Positions 51,604-60,797 of a DNA stretch of 64,000 bases are shown here, one piece after another. The position numbers and the translations under genes were made by a program. The DNA comes from Kitasatospora papulosa (GTDB lineage: Bacteria > Actinomycetota > Actinomycetes > Streptomycetales > Streptomycetaceae). Position 1 is the first letter of the stretch, and each line of letters opens with the position of its first letter. The notes beneath the pieces are model-generated. The model was not told the DNA's origin, ran no database searches, and saw only the letters and a list, made by a program, of their open reading frames with translations. The stretch is from NCBI RefSeq assembly GCF_000717245.1, contig NZ_JNYQ01000003.1:310001-374000 (forward strand), in the 5' to 3' direction.

Positions 51604-53207
51604 CGGGGGTCCTCCTGGGCGGCCGGGGCCGGGCCCGCCGGCTCCGGTGCGTGGTCGGCGAGCACTTCGAGCAGCCGGGCCTCGGCCACGTCGTCGCCCG
51701 TCAGCTCACCGGCGACGGCTCCGCCGCGCAGGACGACGATGCGGTCCGCGCCCTCGATGAGTTCCTCGATGTCGGAGGAGATGAGCAGGACGGCGAGGCC
51801 CTCGCCCGCGAGGTCGTCGATGAGGCTCTGCACCTCGGCCTTGGCTCCGACGTCGATGCCCCGGGTGGGTTCGTCGAGGAGCAGGACCTTGGGTTCCAGG
51901 CAGAGCCAGCGGGCGAGGAGGACCTTCTGCTGGTTGCCGCCGGAGAGTTCTCCGACCTTCTGCTCCGGGCTCGACGCCTTGATCCGCAGGCGCTTCATGA
52001 AGATGTCGACGATCCGGTCCTGCCTGGCGCGTGAGACGACACCGGCACGGGAGAGGCGGGGCATGGCCGCCAGCACGATGTTCTCCCGGACGGAGAGGCC
52101 GGGCACGATGCCTTCGGCCTTGCGGTCCTCGGGGAGCAGGCTGATGCCGGCCCGGATCGCGGCGGCCGGGGTGAGGCGCTTCAGGGTGGTGCCGTCGACG
52201 GTGAGTTCGCCGGCGTCCAGGGGGAGCGCCCCGGAGAGGGCCTTGGCCGTCTCGCTGCGGCCGGAGCCGAGGAGACCTCCGAGTCCGAGCACCTCTCCGC
52301 CGTGGAGCGACAGGGATATGTCGTGGAGCTGGAGCCGGCTGGAGAGGCCGGTCGCTGTGAGCACGGGTGTGCGGGCGGCATCGTGCCCCTCCGCGGCGAA
52401 GCTGGTGACACCCGAGCGCCGCACCTCGGAGAGGTCGCGGCCGAGCATCATCGAGACGAGCTGCATCCGGTCGAGGTCGGCGAGGTCGCCGGTGTGGATG
52501 TGGCATCCGTCGCGCAGGACCGTGACCCGGTCGCAGATGCGGTAGAGCTCGTCCATGCGGTGGCTGACGTAGAGGACGGCGATGCCCTTGTCCCGCAGGT
52601 TCCCGATGACCCGGAAGAGGGTCTCCACCTCGCGTGGTTCGAGCGAGGAGGTGGGCTCGTCCATGATGACGACCCGGGCGTTGACGGACACGGCCCGTGC
52701 AAGGGCGACCATCTGCTGGGTGCCGACACCGAGGGTGTGGAGGGGGCGCCGGGGGTCGACGCGTACGCCGAACCCGTCGAGCAGTTCGCTCGTCTCCCGG
52801 TGCATGCGGGCGAAGTCGATGAGCTTGAACCGGTTCCTGGGCTCGCGGCCCAGGAAGATGTTCCTGGCCACGCTCATGAGCGGGACCAGGTTGACCTCCT
52901 GGTAGATCGTGGAGATCCCGGCCTGCTGTGCCTCGAACGGCCGGGCGAACCTGACCGGTTCACCCGTCATCCGCAGTTCGCCGCCGTCCGGCCAGTACAC
53001 ACCGGTCAGCACCTTGATGAGGGTCGACTTGCCCGCGCCGTTCTCCCCGACCAGCGCGTGGGTCTCCCCCGCGCGCAGGGAGAAGCTGACGTCGTCGAGG
53101 GCGACGACGCCGGGGAAGCGTTTGCTCACCGAGCGGGCTTCGAGCACGGCGGAGGCCGTGTCCCCGGCCGCCTCCGGTGCCTGAGGTACTGCTTCGGGTG
53201 GTGCCAT
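51600..53207 (-). CDS. furanose ABC importer ATPase with two ABC domains (YtfR/RbsA type)
   Basis: 535 residues with two fused ABC domains. The N-terminal half has Walker A GENGAGKSTLIK and Walker B VVIMDEPTSSLE; its signature is degenerate (TLGVGTQQMVALARAVS), as in RbsA/AraG. The C-terminal half has a degenerate Walker A (GLLGSGRSETAKAL) but a full signature LSGGNQQKVLLARWL and LLLDEPTRGIDVGAK. It powers uptake of a monosaccharide. It is the second gene of the operon, 100 nt after the binding protein. Confidence 0.92.
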   Translation of the reverse strand: MAPPEAVPQAPEAAGDTASAVLEARSVSKRFPGVVALDDVSFSLRAGETHALVGENGAGKSTLIKVLTGVYWPDGGELRMTGEPVRFARPFEAQQAGISTIYQEVNLVPLMSVARNIFLGREPRNRFKLIDFARMHRETSELLDGFGVRVDPRRPLHTLGVGTQQMVALARAVSVNARVVIMDEPTSSLEPREVETLFRVIGNLRDKGIAVLYVSHRMDELYRICDRVTVLRDGCHIHTGDLADLDRMQLVSMMLGRDLSEVRRSGVTSFAAEGHDAARTPVLTATGLSSRLQLHDISLSLHGGEVLGLGGLLGSGRSETAKALSGALPLDAGELTVDGTTLKRLTPAAAIRAGISLLPEDRKAEGIVPGLSVRENIVLAAMPRLSRAGVVSRARQDRIVDIFMKRLRIKASSPEQKVGELSGGNQQKVLLARWLCLEPKVLLLDEPTRGIDVGAKAEVQSLIDDLAGEGLAVLLISSDIEELIEGADRIVVLRGGAVAGELTGDDVAEARLLEVLADHAPEPAGPAPAAQEDPR

Positions 53208-53307
53208 GGGTGTTTCCGGCCTTCCGCTGTCCAGGGATGAGGGCCCGGGGGCCGCCGCGGCCCGGTGCGGGTGCCACGGCGGCCGGGGCCGTTGGGTCAG
53301 GAGCGGA

Positions 53308-54393
53308 TCAGTACGCCCCGCCGAGGGATTCCTTGGCGTTGGTCTCGTCGTAGGCGCGGTCGGTGATGATGACGTTCTCGGGGATCTCCTCGCCGCCGTA
53401 GAACTTCTGGGCGGTCGCGAAGGCGAGCGGCCCGAAGCGCGGGTTGGACTCGATCACGGCGTTGTACTCGCCGTTGACCAGGGCCTGGACGGCGTTACGG
53501 GTGCCGTCGACCGAGACGATCTTGACGTCCTTGCCAGGCTTCTTGCCTGCGGCCTTCAGCGCGGTGACGGCGCCGAGGCCCATCTCGTCGTTCTCCGCGT
53601 AGACGGCGGTGATGTCCGGCTTGGACTGGATGAGCTGCTCCATGACCTGCTGGCCCTTGTCGCGGGCGAACTCACCGGTCTGCTGGGCGACGATCTCGAT
53701 ACCGGGCGCCTCGGCCTTGATCTGGTCGACGAAGCCCTTGGTCCGGTCGGTGGTCACGTTGTTGCCGGAGGCGCCCAGGAGGATCGCCACCTTGCCCTTG
53801 CCGTCGGTCGCCTTGATCATGGCGTCGGCGGCGCGCTTGCCCTGCTCGACGAAGTCGGAGCCGAGGAAGGCCACATAGTCCTTGCAGGCTTCGGAGTTGA
53901 CCTTGCGGTCGATGGTGAGGACGGGCACCTTCTTCGCCGCGGCGGCCTTGAGCGCCGGCTCGAGGCCGTCGGAGTTCAGCGGCGCGATGATGAGGAACTG
54001 GGCGCCCTGGGACAGCATGTCCTGGATGTCGCTGATCTGCTTGGACAGCTGCGACTGCGCGTTGGTGGTGAGCAGCTTCTTGACGCCGATCTTCGCGGCC
54101 TCGTCCTTGATCGACTGGGTCTCGGCGATGCGGAACGGGTTGGCCTCCTTCTCCGACTGGGAGAAGCCGACCACCGCGTCCTTGAGGTCGATCTTGGGCG
54201 CGCCGTAGGTCTGCAGCGAACAGCCGGGGCCGGAAGCCGCCTCGGGGGACTTGGCCGCCTGTGCTCCCTGGCTGCTGTCACCGCCCGCGTCGTTCGTGGT
54301 CTCCGACTTCGAGCAGCCGGAAACTGCCAGCGTGGCGGTGGCGGCGATCAGACAGGCCGCGGCGAGGGTACGGGATCGACGCTGGATCATCAT
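53308..54393 (-). CDS. furanose-binding lipoprotein (YtfQ-like)
   Basis: 361 residues. The signal peptide ends LAVSGC (lipidated Cys27). The mature part reads VVGFSQSEKEANPFRIAETQSIKDEAAKIGVKKLLTTNAQSQLSKQISDIQDMLSQGAQFLIIAPL, closely following the galactofuranose-binding YtfQ pattern rather than ribose RbsB. It likely captures galactofuranose, L-arabinose or a similar free sugar. It heads a six-gene operon. The 476-nt divergent region upstream carries AACGTT-core operator candidates. Confidence 0.88.
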   Translation of the reverse strand: MMIQRRSRTLAAACLIAATATLAVSGCSKSETTNDAGGDSSQGAQAAKSPEAASGPGCSLQTYGAPKIDLKDAVVGFSQSEKEANPFRIAETQSIKDEAAKIGVKKLLTTNAQSQLSKQISDIQDMLSQGAQFLIIAPLNSDGLEPALKAAAAKKVPVLTIDRKVNSEACKDYVAFLGSDFVEQGKRAADAMIKATDGKGKVAILLGASGNNVTTDRTKGFVDQIKAEAPGIEIVAQQTGEFARDKGQQVMEQLIQSKPDITAVYAENDEMGLGAVTALKAAGKKPGKDVKIVSVDGTRNAVQALVNGEYNAVIESNPRFGPLAFATAQKFYGGEEIPENVIITDRAYDETNAKESLGGAY

Positions 54394-54563
54394 GCGCGGG
54401 ACGCTCCTTGGCGAGGTGACGGCACGCGGTTCGGCGTGCGTCGGGCATGGCGGGACGATGCGTCAGCCGCTGGGCGGCAGATGACGCTGTATCCCTCGCG
54501 ACCCCGCTTCGAGCTGCGGAAACGACGGTCGTGAGGGGCTTGTGCGGCCTCTCGGCGGCTCGG

Positions 54564-54579
54564 TTTACAACGTTATATA
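54564..54579. promoter_or_regulatory. candidate LacI operator (furanose importer side)
   Basis: TTTACAACGTTATATA: AACGTT core with partly symmetric flanks, 171 nt before the binding-protein start. Confidence 0.5.
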
Positions 54580-54744
54580 GGCGAGGCGCCGCAAGCGGCA
54601 AGAGAGTTGTCGATGCGTTTCCAAAATGTGTCGGCCGGAAGCGACCCCTCCCGCACTCCCGTCCGTCGGGCGCGATCGCACCAGGTGCTGCGCCACCCCT
54701 GGACATCGACTTGACCGCGTGCTGTCATACCGCCGACATCAGTT

Positions 54745-54758
54745 TTCCAACGTTGAAA
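54745..54758. promoter_or_regulatory. candidate LacI operator (GH127 side)
   Basis: TTCCAACGTTGAAA: CAACGTTG is fully palindromic and the flanking TT/AA pairs also match, 112 nt before the GH127 start. It resembles the perfect site at 60678. Confidence 0.6.
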
Positions 54759-54869
54759 GCATGTTGTCGTGTCCGCGGGCCGGACGCGGCGGCCTCCTTC
54801 GCCATGCGCCGGCCCCGTCCGGGCCGGTCACCCCCTCGTCAGGCCGAGCAGATGCGGAGTCCCCACACG

Positions 54870-57277
54870 ATGCCCCTGAACCGCAGGCAACTCATGACCG
54901 GCGCTCTGGCCACCGTCGCCGCGACCACCTCGGCCGGCCGCTGGGCCACCACCGCGACCGCGGCCGAGGGCCTGATGGCCGCGGCACGGGGTGGCCACTA
55001 CTCCCCCAACGCAGCGCCGCTGCACCCCACGGCCTTCCTGAAGCTGCCTCCCGGGCGGGTGACCGCCAAGGGCTGGCTCGCCGGGCAGCTCAGGCTCCAG
55101 CTGCACGGCCTGTGCGGCCGGTACGAGGAGTTCTCGCACTTCCTCGACTTCGAGGCGTCCGGCTGGGTGCGCCCCGACCGCGGCGGCTGGGAGGAGGTCC
55201 CCTACTGGCTGCGCGGATACACGGACCTGGCCATCGTCACCGGTGACACCAAGGCACTGGCCGGCGCCCGCCGCTGGATCGACGCGATCCTCACGACCCA
55301 GCAGTCCGACGGCTTCTTCGGGCCGAAGGCCCTGCGGACCTCGCTGAACGGCGGCCCGGACTTCTGGCCCTTCCTTCCCCTCGTCCAGGCGCTGCGCTCC
55401 TGGCAGGAGTACGACGGCGACACCCGGGTCATCCCCTTCCTCAGCAGGTTCTTCCGCTACATGAACGCCCAGGGCCCCGGCGCCTTCGACACCAGCTGGA
55501 TCGCCCTGCGCTGGGGCGACGGGCTGGACAGCGTCTACTGGCTGTTCAACCGCACGGGCGACACCTTCCTGCTCGACCTCGCCGACAGGATCCACCGCTA
55601 CGGCGCCGACTGGGGCGACAACCTGGTCGACCCGCACAACGTCAACATCGCGCAGGGCTTCCGCGAGCCCGCCCAGTACGCCCTGCGCAGCGGATCGCGG
55701 CAGGACACCCTGGACACCTACGGGACGTACGCCAAGGCCATGGACCGGTACGGCCAGTTCCCCGGTGGCGGCTTCGCCGGGGACGAGAACGCCCGGCCGG
55801 GCCACGGGGACCCCCGGCAGGGGTTCGAGACCTGCGGGATCGTCGAGTTCATGGCGAGCCACCAGTTGCTCACCCGGATCACGGGCGACCCGCTCTGGGC
55901 GGACCGGTGCGAGGAACTGGCCTTCAACTCGCTGCCGGCGTCGCTCGACCCGTCCGGCAAGGCGATCCACTACGTCACCAGTGCCAACAGTGTCGACCTG
56001 GACGACGTGCCCAAGCGGGACCGGCAGTTCCAGAACGGCTTCGCCATGCAGGCGTACCTGCCGGGCGTCGACCAGTACCGCTGCTGCCCGCACAACTACG
56101 GCATGGGCTGGCCGTACTTCGTCGAGGAGCTCTGGCTCGCCACCCCGGACGGCGGTCTGGCCGCGGCGATGTACGCCGCCGGCGAGGTGACCGCGAAGGT
56201 GGCCGACGGCACCGAGGTCACCTTCACCGAGGAGACCGACTACCCCTTCACGGACACGGTCACGCTCTCCCTCAGGTCCCCGAAACCGCTGCGCTTCCCC
56301 CTGGTGCTGCGCGTTCCCGCCTGGTGCACCGAGCCGGACGTCCGGGTCAACGGCCAGCGGGTCACCGCCCCGGCCGGCCCCGCCTTCCTCTGCGCCTCCC
56401 CCAGCGCACGGCTGTGCGCACCTGGACCGACAACCACGGCTCGGTGAGCGTGGACCACGGGCCGCTGACCTACTCCCTGCGCATCGGGGAGTCGTACGAG
56501 CGCATCGGCGGCACCGAGCGGTTCCCGGAGTACGCCGTCCACGCCACCACCCCGTGGAACTACGGACTCGTCCTGGACGGATCGCGGCCGGCGTACTCGC
56601 TGCGCCGCCGGTCCACCGGCCGCGCCCCCGGTGACAATCCGTTCACCCTGGACGGCACCCCGCTCGTCATGACCGCCCGGGCCCGCCGGATCCCCGAGTG
56701 GAGCGCCGACGACGAGCACGTGGTGGCACCCCTCCAGCCGAGCCCCGCCCGCAGCACCGCCCCGGTCGAGGAGGTCACGCTCGTCCCGATGGGCGCGGCA
56801 CGGCTGCGGATCACGTCCTTCCCGACGGTGAGCCCCGACGGGACGCCGTGGCTGGCCGACGGCTGGTACCGGATCGCCAACCGCAACTCCGGCAAGGTGC
56901 TGGGTGTGGACGGCATGTCGACCGCGAACAGCGCCCACGTCGTCCAGTTCGGCGACACCGGGACCGCGGACCACCTGTGGCGCCTCGTGGCCAACGGCGA
57001 CGGCTGGTACCGCATCCGCAACCAGCACTCCGGCAAGGTGCTGGGCGTGGACCTCATGTCCACCGCGAACAGCGCCCACGTCGTCCAGTTCGACGACAAC
57101 GACACCGCGGACCACCTGTGGCAGCTCGTTCCCGACGGCGGCGGCTGGTACCGCATCCGCAACCGCAACTCGGACAAGGTACTGGGCGTGGACCTGATGT
57201 CCACCGCCGACAGCGCCCACGTCGTGCAGTACGACGACAACGGAACCGCCGACCATCTCTGGCAGCTGCTCCGATGA
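54870..57277 (+). pseudogene. frameshifted Tat-exported GH127-type beta-L-arabinofuranosidase with ricin domain
   Basis: The N-terminal frame (54870-56447) has a Tat signal (NRRQLMTGALATVAATT) and a GH127/DUF1680 (alpha/alpha)6 barrel with FETCGIVEFMASHQLL and the Cys pair in YRCCPHNYGMGW. It then runs out of frame near 56385 and stops at 56447. The rest continues in another frame to 57277: LRLPQRTAVRTWTDNHG, GPLTYSLRIGES, then a ricin-type beta-trefoil with three WYRI...DHLWxL repeats. About a dozen family residues between AGPA and LRLPQ seem absent, suggesting a small deletion. A one-base loss in the C5 run at 56398-56402 is the alternative. Sequencing error is possible. ATG 54852 is an alternative start. 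No full-length product is expected from this sequence. Confidence 0.75.
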
Positions 57278-57351
57278 GCAGCCGCTTCCGGTACCGCTCC
57301 CCGCACCGGCCCGGCGCGGGGAGTCCTTCCCTCCATCGAGGAGATCCGGGA

Positions 57352-59703
57352 ATGAAGTCAGCACCCGCACCACGCCGTCGCACCTTATGGAGACGGTTCA
57401 CCGCCGGCACCGGCCTGCTCGCCCTGCTCGCCACCGCGCTGGTGGGTGCGAGCACGGCTCCGGCGGCCGCGGCACCCGCGGCCTGGACACCGAAGCCGGC
57501 CCCCATGACGACGCCCTGGACCAGCCAGGTCTCCGTCGACAACCCTCTGCCCGAGTATCCGCGCCCGCAGCTCACCCGCCCCGACTGGGCGAATCTCAAC
57601 GGTATCTGGGACTTCGCGGTGACCGGCCGAGACGCCGGGCAGCCGGCGTCGTTCTCCGAGCAGATAAGGGTCCCGTTCGTCGCGGAGTCCTCGCTCTCCG
57701 GCATCAAGCGGAGAATCACGGAGAACGACAAGCTCTGGTACAAGCGCACGTTCACCGTGCCGTCGAACTGGAACGGCCGCCGCGTCGTGCTCAACTTCGG
57801 CGCGTCGGACTGGCAGAGCACGGTGTGGGTCAACGGCACCCAGGTCGGCGCCCACAAGGGCGGCTTCGACTCGTTCTCGTACGACATCACGCCCCAGCTG
57901 AACGGCGGCTCGAACACGATCGTCGTCTCCGTGTACGACCCGACGCAGACCGGCGGCCAAGCCGTCGGCAAGCAGCGCATCAACGACGTGAACCCGCACG
58001 CGGGCGGCGGCATCTTCTACACCGCCGCCTCCGGGATCTGGCAGACCGTGTGGCTGGAACCCGTCGCCGCGTCGCACGTCACGCGCCTCGACATGACGCC
58101 GGACCTCGGCAACAGCACCCTGCGGGTCAAGGTCCAGGCGGCCTCGGCGGGCGGCCGGACCGCGCGGGTCACCGTCTCCAGCGGCGGCACCGTGGTGGGT
58201 ACGGCCACCGGGGCCCCCGGCACCGATCTCTCCGTCTCCGTGCCGAACCCGCGGCTGTGGAGCCCGGACGACCCGTTCCTGTACGACGTACGCGCCGAAC
58301 TCCTCGACGGCACGTCCGTGGTCGACACGGTGGGCAGTTACGCGGGCATGCGCTCCATCGCCGTGGCGAAGGTCGACAACATCCTGCGCCCCGTCCTCAA
58401 CGGGAAGTTCGTGTTCCAGACCGGGACGCTCGACCAGGGGTACTGGCCCGACGGCATCTACACGGCGCCCACCGACGCCGCGCTGAGGTCCGATCTCCAG
58501 GCGCACAAGGACCTCGGCTTCAACATGGTCCGCAAGCACATCAAGGTGGAGCCGCAGCGCTGGTTCTACTGGGCGGACAAGCTGGGCCTCCTGGTCTGGC
58601 AGGACATGCCGGCGATGGACACCGGCAAGACGCCTGACAGCGCGGCACGGACCCAGTGGGAGGCCGAGTACCACGCGGTCATCGACCAGCACCGCAGCTC
58701 GCCGTCGCTGGTCATGTGGGTGAACCAGAACGAGGGCTGGGGCCAGTACGACCAGGCCAGGATCGCGAACGAGGTCAAGGCGTACGACCCGTCCCGGCTG
58801 GTGAACAACATGAGCGGGGTCAACTGCTGCGGATCCGTGGACGGCGGCAACGGCGACGTGATCGACAACCACGTCTACGTCGGCCCCGGCAACACGGCGC
58901 CCACCGCGACCCGGGCCGCCGTACTCGGCGAGTTCGGCGGCCTGGGGTACAAGGTCCCCGGTCACGAGTGGTTCCCTGGCGGCGGTTTCAGCTACGAGGA
59001 CCAGGCGAGCGTCTCCGCGCTGAACAACCGTTTCGTCGGACTCCTGGACGCCATCAGGATCGGCCAGCTGCCGGCCGGCCTGTCCGCCTCGGTCTACACC
59101 GAGATCACCGATGTGGAGAACGAGGCGAACGGGCTGCTCACCTACGACCGTCAGGTCGTCAAGGTGGACACCGCGCGCGTGAAGGCCGCCAACCAGGCCC
59201 TCATCCAGGCGTCGAGGACCCCCGCGCCACCGGTCACGCTGCCCACCGGGCAGTACAAGTCGCTCCGGGTCACCACCCCGGGCCACACGAACAAGTACCT
59301 GCGCCACTCCGAAGCGCTCGCCTACACCGCGGTCGTCGACAGCGGCAGCAGCGCGCTGCTGAAGAACGACGCCACCTGGAAGGTCGTCACGGGCCTGGCG
59401 AACAGCAACTGCTATTCGTTCGAGTCCCGCAACTACCCCGGCGAGTACCTGCGTCACCGGGACTTCCGGGTCCGCCGGGACGCGAGCGACGGCTCGGCGC
59501 TCTTCAAGGCCGACGCCACCTGGTGCGCGCTCGCGGGTTCGGGCGGCGTCCGGTTCTCGAGCGCCAATCTGCCCGGCAGCTATCTGCGCCACATCGGCTC
59601 GGAGGTGTGGCTGGCCACTCCCGGCGGCACGCACGCCTGGGACAACGCGGCCACCTTCACCGAGGACACCACCTGGGCCGTGGACGGGCCCTGGGCTCCG
59701 TGA
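57352..59703 (+). CDS. secreted GH2 glycosidase with C-terminal AbfB (CBM42) domain
   Basis: 783 residues: signal peptide ending APAAAAPAA (about 1-44), GH2 sugar-binding sandwich (LNGIWDFAVTGRDAGQPASF ... IRVPFVAESSLSGI), immunoglobulin-like domain, catalytic barrel with acid/base Glu461 (WVNQNEGWGQ) and nucleophile Glu527 (LGEFGGLG), and a C-terminal AbfB/CBM42 beta-trefoil (about 635-783) of the arabinofuranose-binding type with three YLRH repeats. The furanose-binding module and the YtfQ-type importer nearby point to galactofuranosidase or arabinofuranosidase activity; I recall GH2 galactofuranosidases being described from Streptomyces. ATG 57352 follows GAGGAG at 8 nt, 74 nt after the GH127 gene. 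Confidence 0.85.
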   Translation: MKSAPAPRRRTLWRRFTAGTGLLALLATALVGASTAPAAAAPAAWTPKPAPMTTPWTSQVSVDNPLPEYPRPQLTRPDWANLNGIWDFAVTGRDAGQPASFSEQIRVPFVAESSLSGIKRRITENDKLWYKRTFTVPSNWNGRRVVLNFGASDWQSTVWVNGTQVGAHKGGFDSFSYDITPQLNGGSNTIVVSVYDPTQTGGQAVGKQRINDVNPHAGGGIFYTAASGIWQTVWLEPVAASHVTRLDMTPDLGNSTLRVKVQAASAGGRTARVTVSSGGTVVGTATGAPGTDLSVSVPNPRLWSPDDPFLYDVRAELLDGTSVVDTVGSYAGMRSIAVAKVDNILRPVLNGKFVFQTGTLDQGYWPDGIYTAPTDAALRSDLQAHKDLGFNMVRKHIKVEPQRWFYWADKLGLLVWQDMPAMDTGKTPDSAARTQWEAEYHAVIDQHRSSPSLVMWVNQNEGWGQYDQARIANEVKAYDPSRLVNNMSGVNCCGSVDGGNGDVIDNHVYVGPGNTAPTATRAAVLGEFGGLGYKVPGHEWFPGGGFSYEDQASVSALNNRFVGLLDAIRIGQLPAGLSASVYTEITDVENEANGLLTYDRQVVKVDTARVKAANQALIQASRTPAPPVTLPTGQYKSLRVTTPGHTNKYLRHSEALAYTAVVDSGSSALLKNDATWKVVTGLANSNCYSFESRNYPGEYLRHRDFRVRRDASDGSALFKADATWCALAGSGGVRFSSANLPGSYLRHIGSEVWLATPGGTHAWDNAATFTEDTTWAVDGPWAP

Positions 59704-59713
59704 GGTGAGCGAC

Positions 59714-59754
59714 CCGGGCCCGGTGGCGCCCGTCCAGGCCGGCGCCGGGCCCGG
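59714..59754. terminator. hairpin between convergent GH2 and dioxygenase genes
   Basis: CCGGGCCCGG arms at 59714-59723 and 59745-59754, with further partial pairing (GGCGCC) inside. Probably bidirectional. Confidence 0.55.
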
Positions 59755-59759
59755 ACGCG

Positions 59760-60587
59760 TCACGCGTCGCCCATGACCAGGCCCTCGATGGTGTGCTTCT
59801 GGACGATGGGGGTCAGTTCCTCCACCACCGGGCAGTGCAGACGGGCCCGGACCCGCCCGGGCAGGGCCGCCCAGTAGCCCTGGGTGACGGCCATGTCGTG
59901 CTGGGCGTCGTTGCCCGCCCCCGGGGCGTCGACGCCCAGCACCAGGACCGGCCGGGAGTCGGCCGAGTGGTTGGCCGTGCCCCGGTGGACCGTCAGCGCG
60001 GAACGGGCCGAGATGTCCCCGCGCCGGGGGTACTTGCGCTCCGCCAGCCCTTCGTACCGTCCGTAGGTGTCACGGGGCGGGAACATCGCGTGGCCGAAGC
60101 GGGCGTCGTCGTCCCACTGCGTGCCCGGCGCGATCTCGAAGGGGCCCATGTCCTCGCGTGTGTCCACGGCGGTGAGGTTGAAGGCGAGGGACGTCAGCCG
60201 ACGGCCGTTCCGGGTCTCGTCCGGCATGGGGAAGTCCCGGTGCCAGGGCTGGTTCACCGCACCGGCCAGCGGGACGTCGAAACCCAGCTCGACCACGCGG
60301 TAATCGGGCCCCAGCACCGCCTCGCACACCCCGCGCACCCATGGATGGTCCACGAGCTCGACGAAGCCGCGCAGCTGCTCCGGATGGATCTCGACGTAGT
60401 ACCGGTGGGGGCCCCGGCCCACGGCGCCGCCCTCCCGGCCGCGCGCCTCGGCGAAGGCCGTCTCGATGTCCTCGCGCATCACGTCGGCCCACTGCGGGGT
60501 GAAGGCGCCCCGGTGGGCCGTGATTCCCGCCGTGTACAGGTCGTTGACGGCCTCTTGGAAGGGCGGGGCCAGGGCGGCTCCGGGCAT
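59760..60587 (-). CDS. phytanoyl-CoA dioxygenase (PhyH) family Fe(II), 2-oxoglutarate oxygenase
   Basis: 275 residues. The iron triad is WHRD (His116, Asp118) plus the distal His in LTVHRGTANHSA, with Arg in DSRPVLVLG as the 2-oxoglutarate contact. It hydroxylates an unknown small molecule. It is alone on its transcript, divergent from a LacI regulator with a perfect operator between them. This is an unexpected pairing, which suggests a sugar-derived or sugar-signalled substrate. ATG 60587 is used; the upstream frame is not conserved in character. Confidence 0.87.
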   Translation of the reverse strand: MPGAALAPPFQEAVNDLYTAGITAHRGAFTPQWADVMREDIETAFAEARGREGGAVGRGPHRYYVEIHPEQLRGFVELVDHPWVRGVCEAVLGPDYRVVELGFDVPLAGAVNQPWHRDFPMPDETRNGRRLTSLAFNLTAVDTREDMGPFEIAPGTQWDDDARFGHAMFPPRDTYGRYEGLAERKYPRRGDISARSALTVHRGTANHSADSRPVLVLGVDAPGAGNDAQHDMAVTQGYWAALPGRVRARLHCPVVEELTPIVQKHTIEGLVMGDA

Positions 60588-60677
60588 GGCGGTGGTCCTT
60601 TCGTCGACGGGTCACGCGTCCGGCCGGCACGGGAGGGCGCGGTGCTCCTCGTCCGCGAGCCTGCGGACGCGTCCATG

Positions 60678-60691
60678 TTGCAACGTTGCAA
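60678..60691. promoter_or_regulatory. perfect LacI-family operator, with overlapping partial second site
   Basis: TTGCAACGTTGCAA is an exact 14-bp palindrome. GCAACGTGGC at 60692-60701 is an adjoining imperfect copy. The pair lies 91 nt before the dioxygenase start and 107 nt before the divergent LacI start. Confidence 0.8.
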
Positions 60692-60797
60692 GCAACGTGG
60701 CAAGAGTGTGCGCGCACCGTGGTGGGACCGGGCTGTTACGGTGCACGGGGCACGGTCCGCCGACCGCCCCGCACCCAGGGACAGGAGCTCACCGACC

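Larger units (their letters stand above)
54394..54869. other. divergent regulatory region with two AACGTT-core sites
   Basis: 476 bp between the binding-protein gene and the GH127 gene. It contains the two LacI operator candidates described separately and an AT-richer island around 54560-54620. No gene is supported. Confidence 0.5.

Noticed and set aside
56398..56402. Programmed -1 frameshift in the GH127 gene
   Set aside because: No clear slippery heptamer or downstream pseudoknot was recognised, and missing family residues point to mutation or error.
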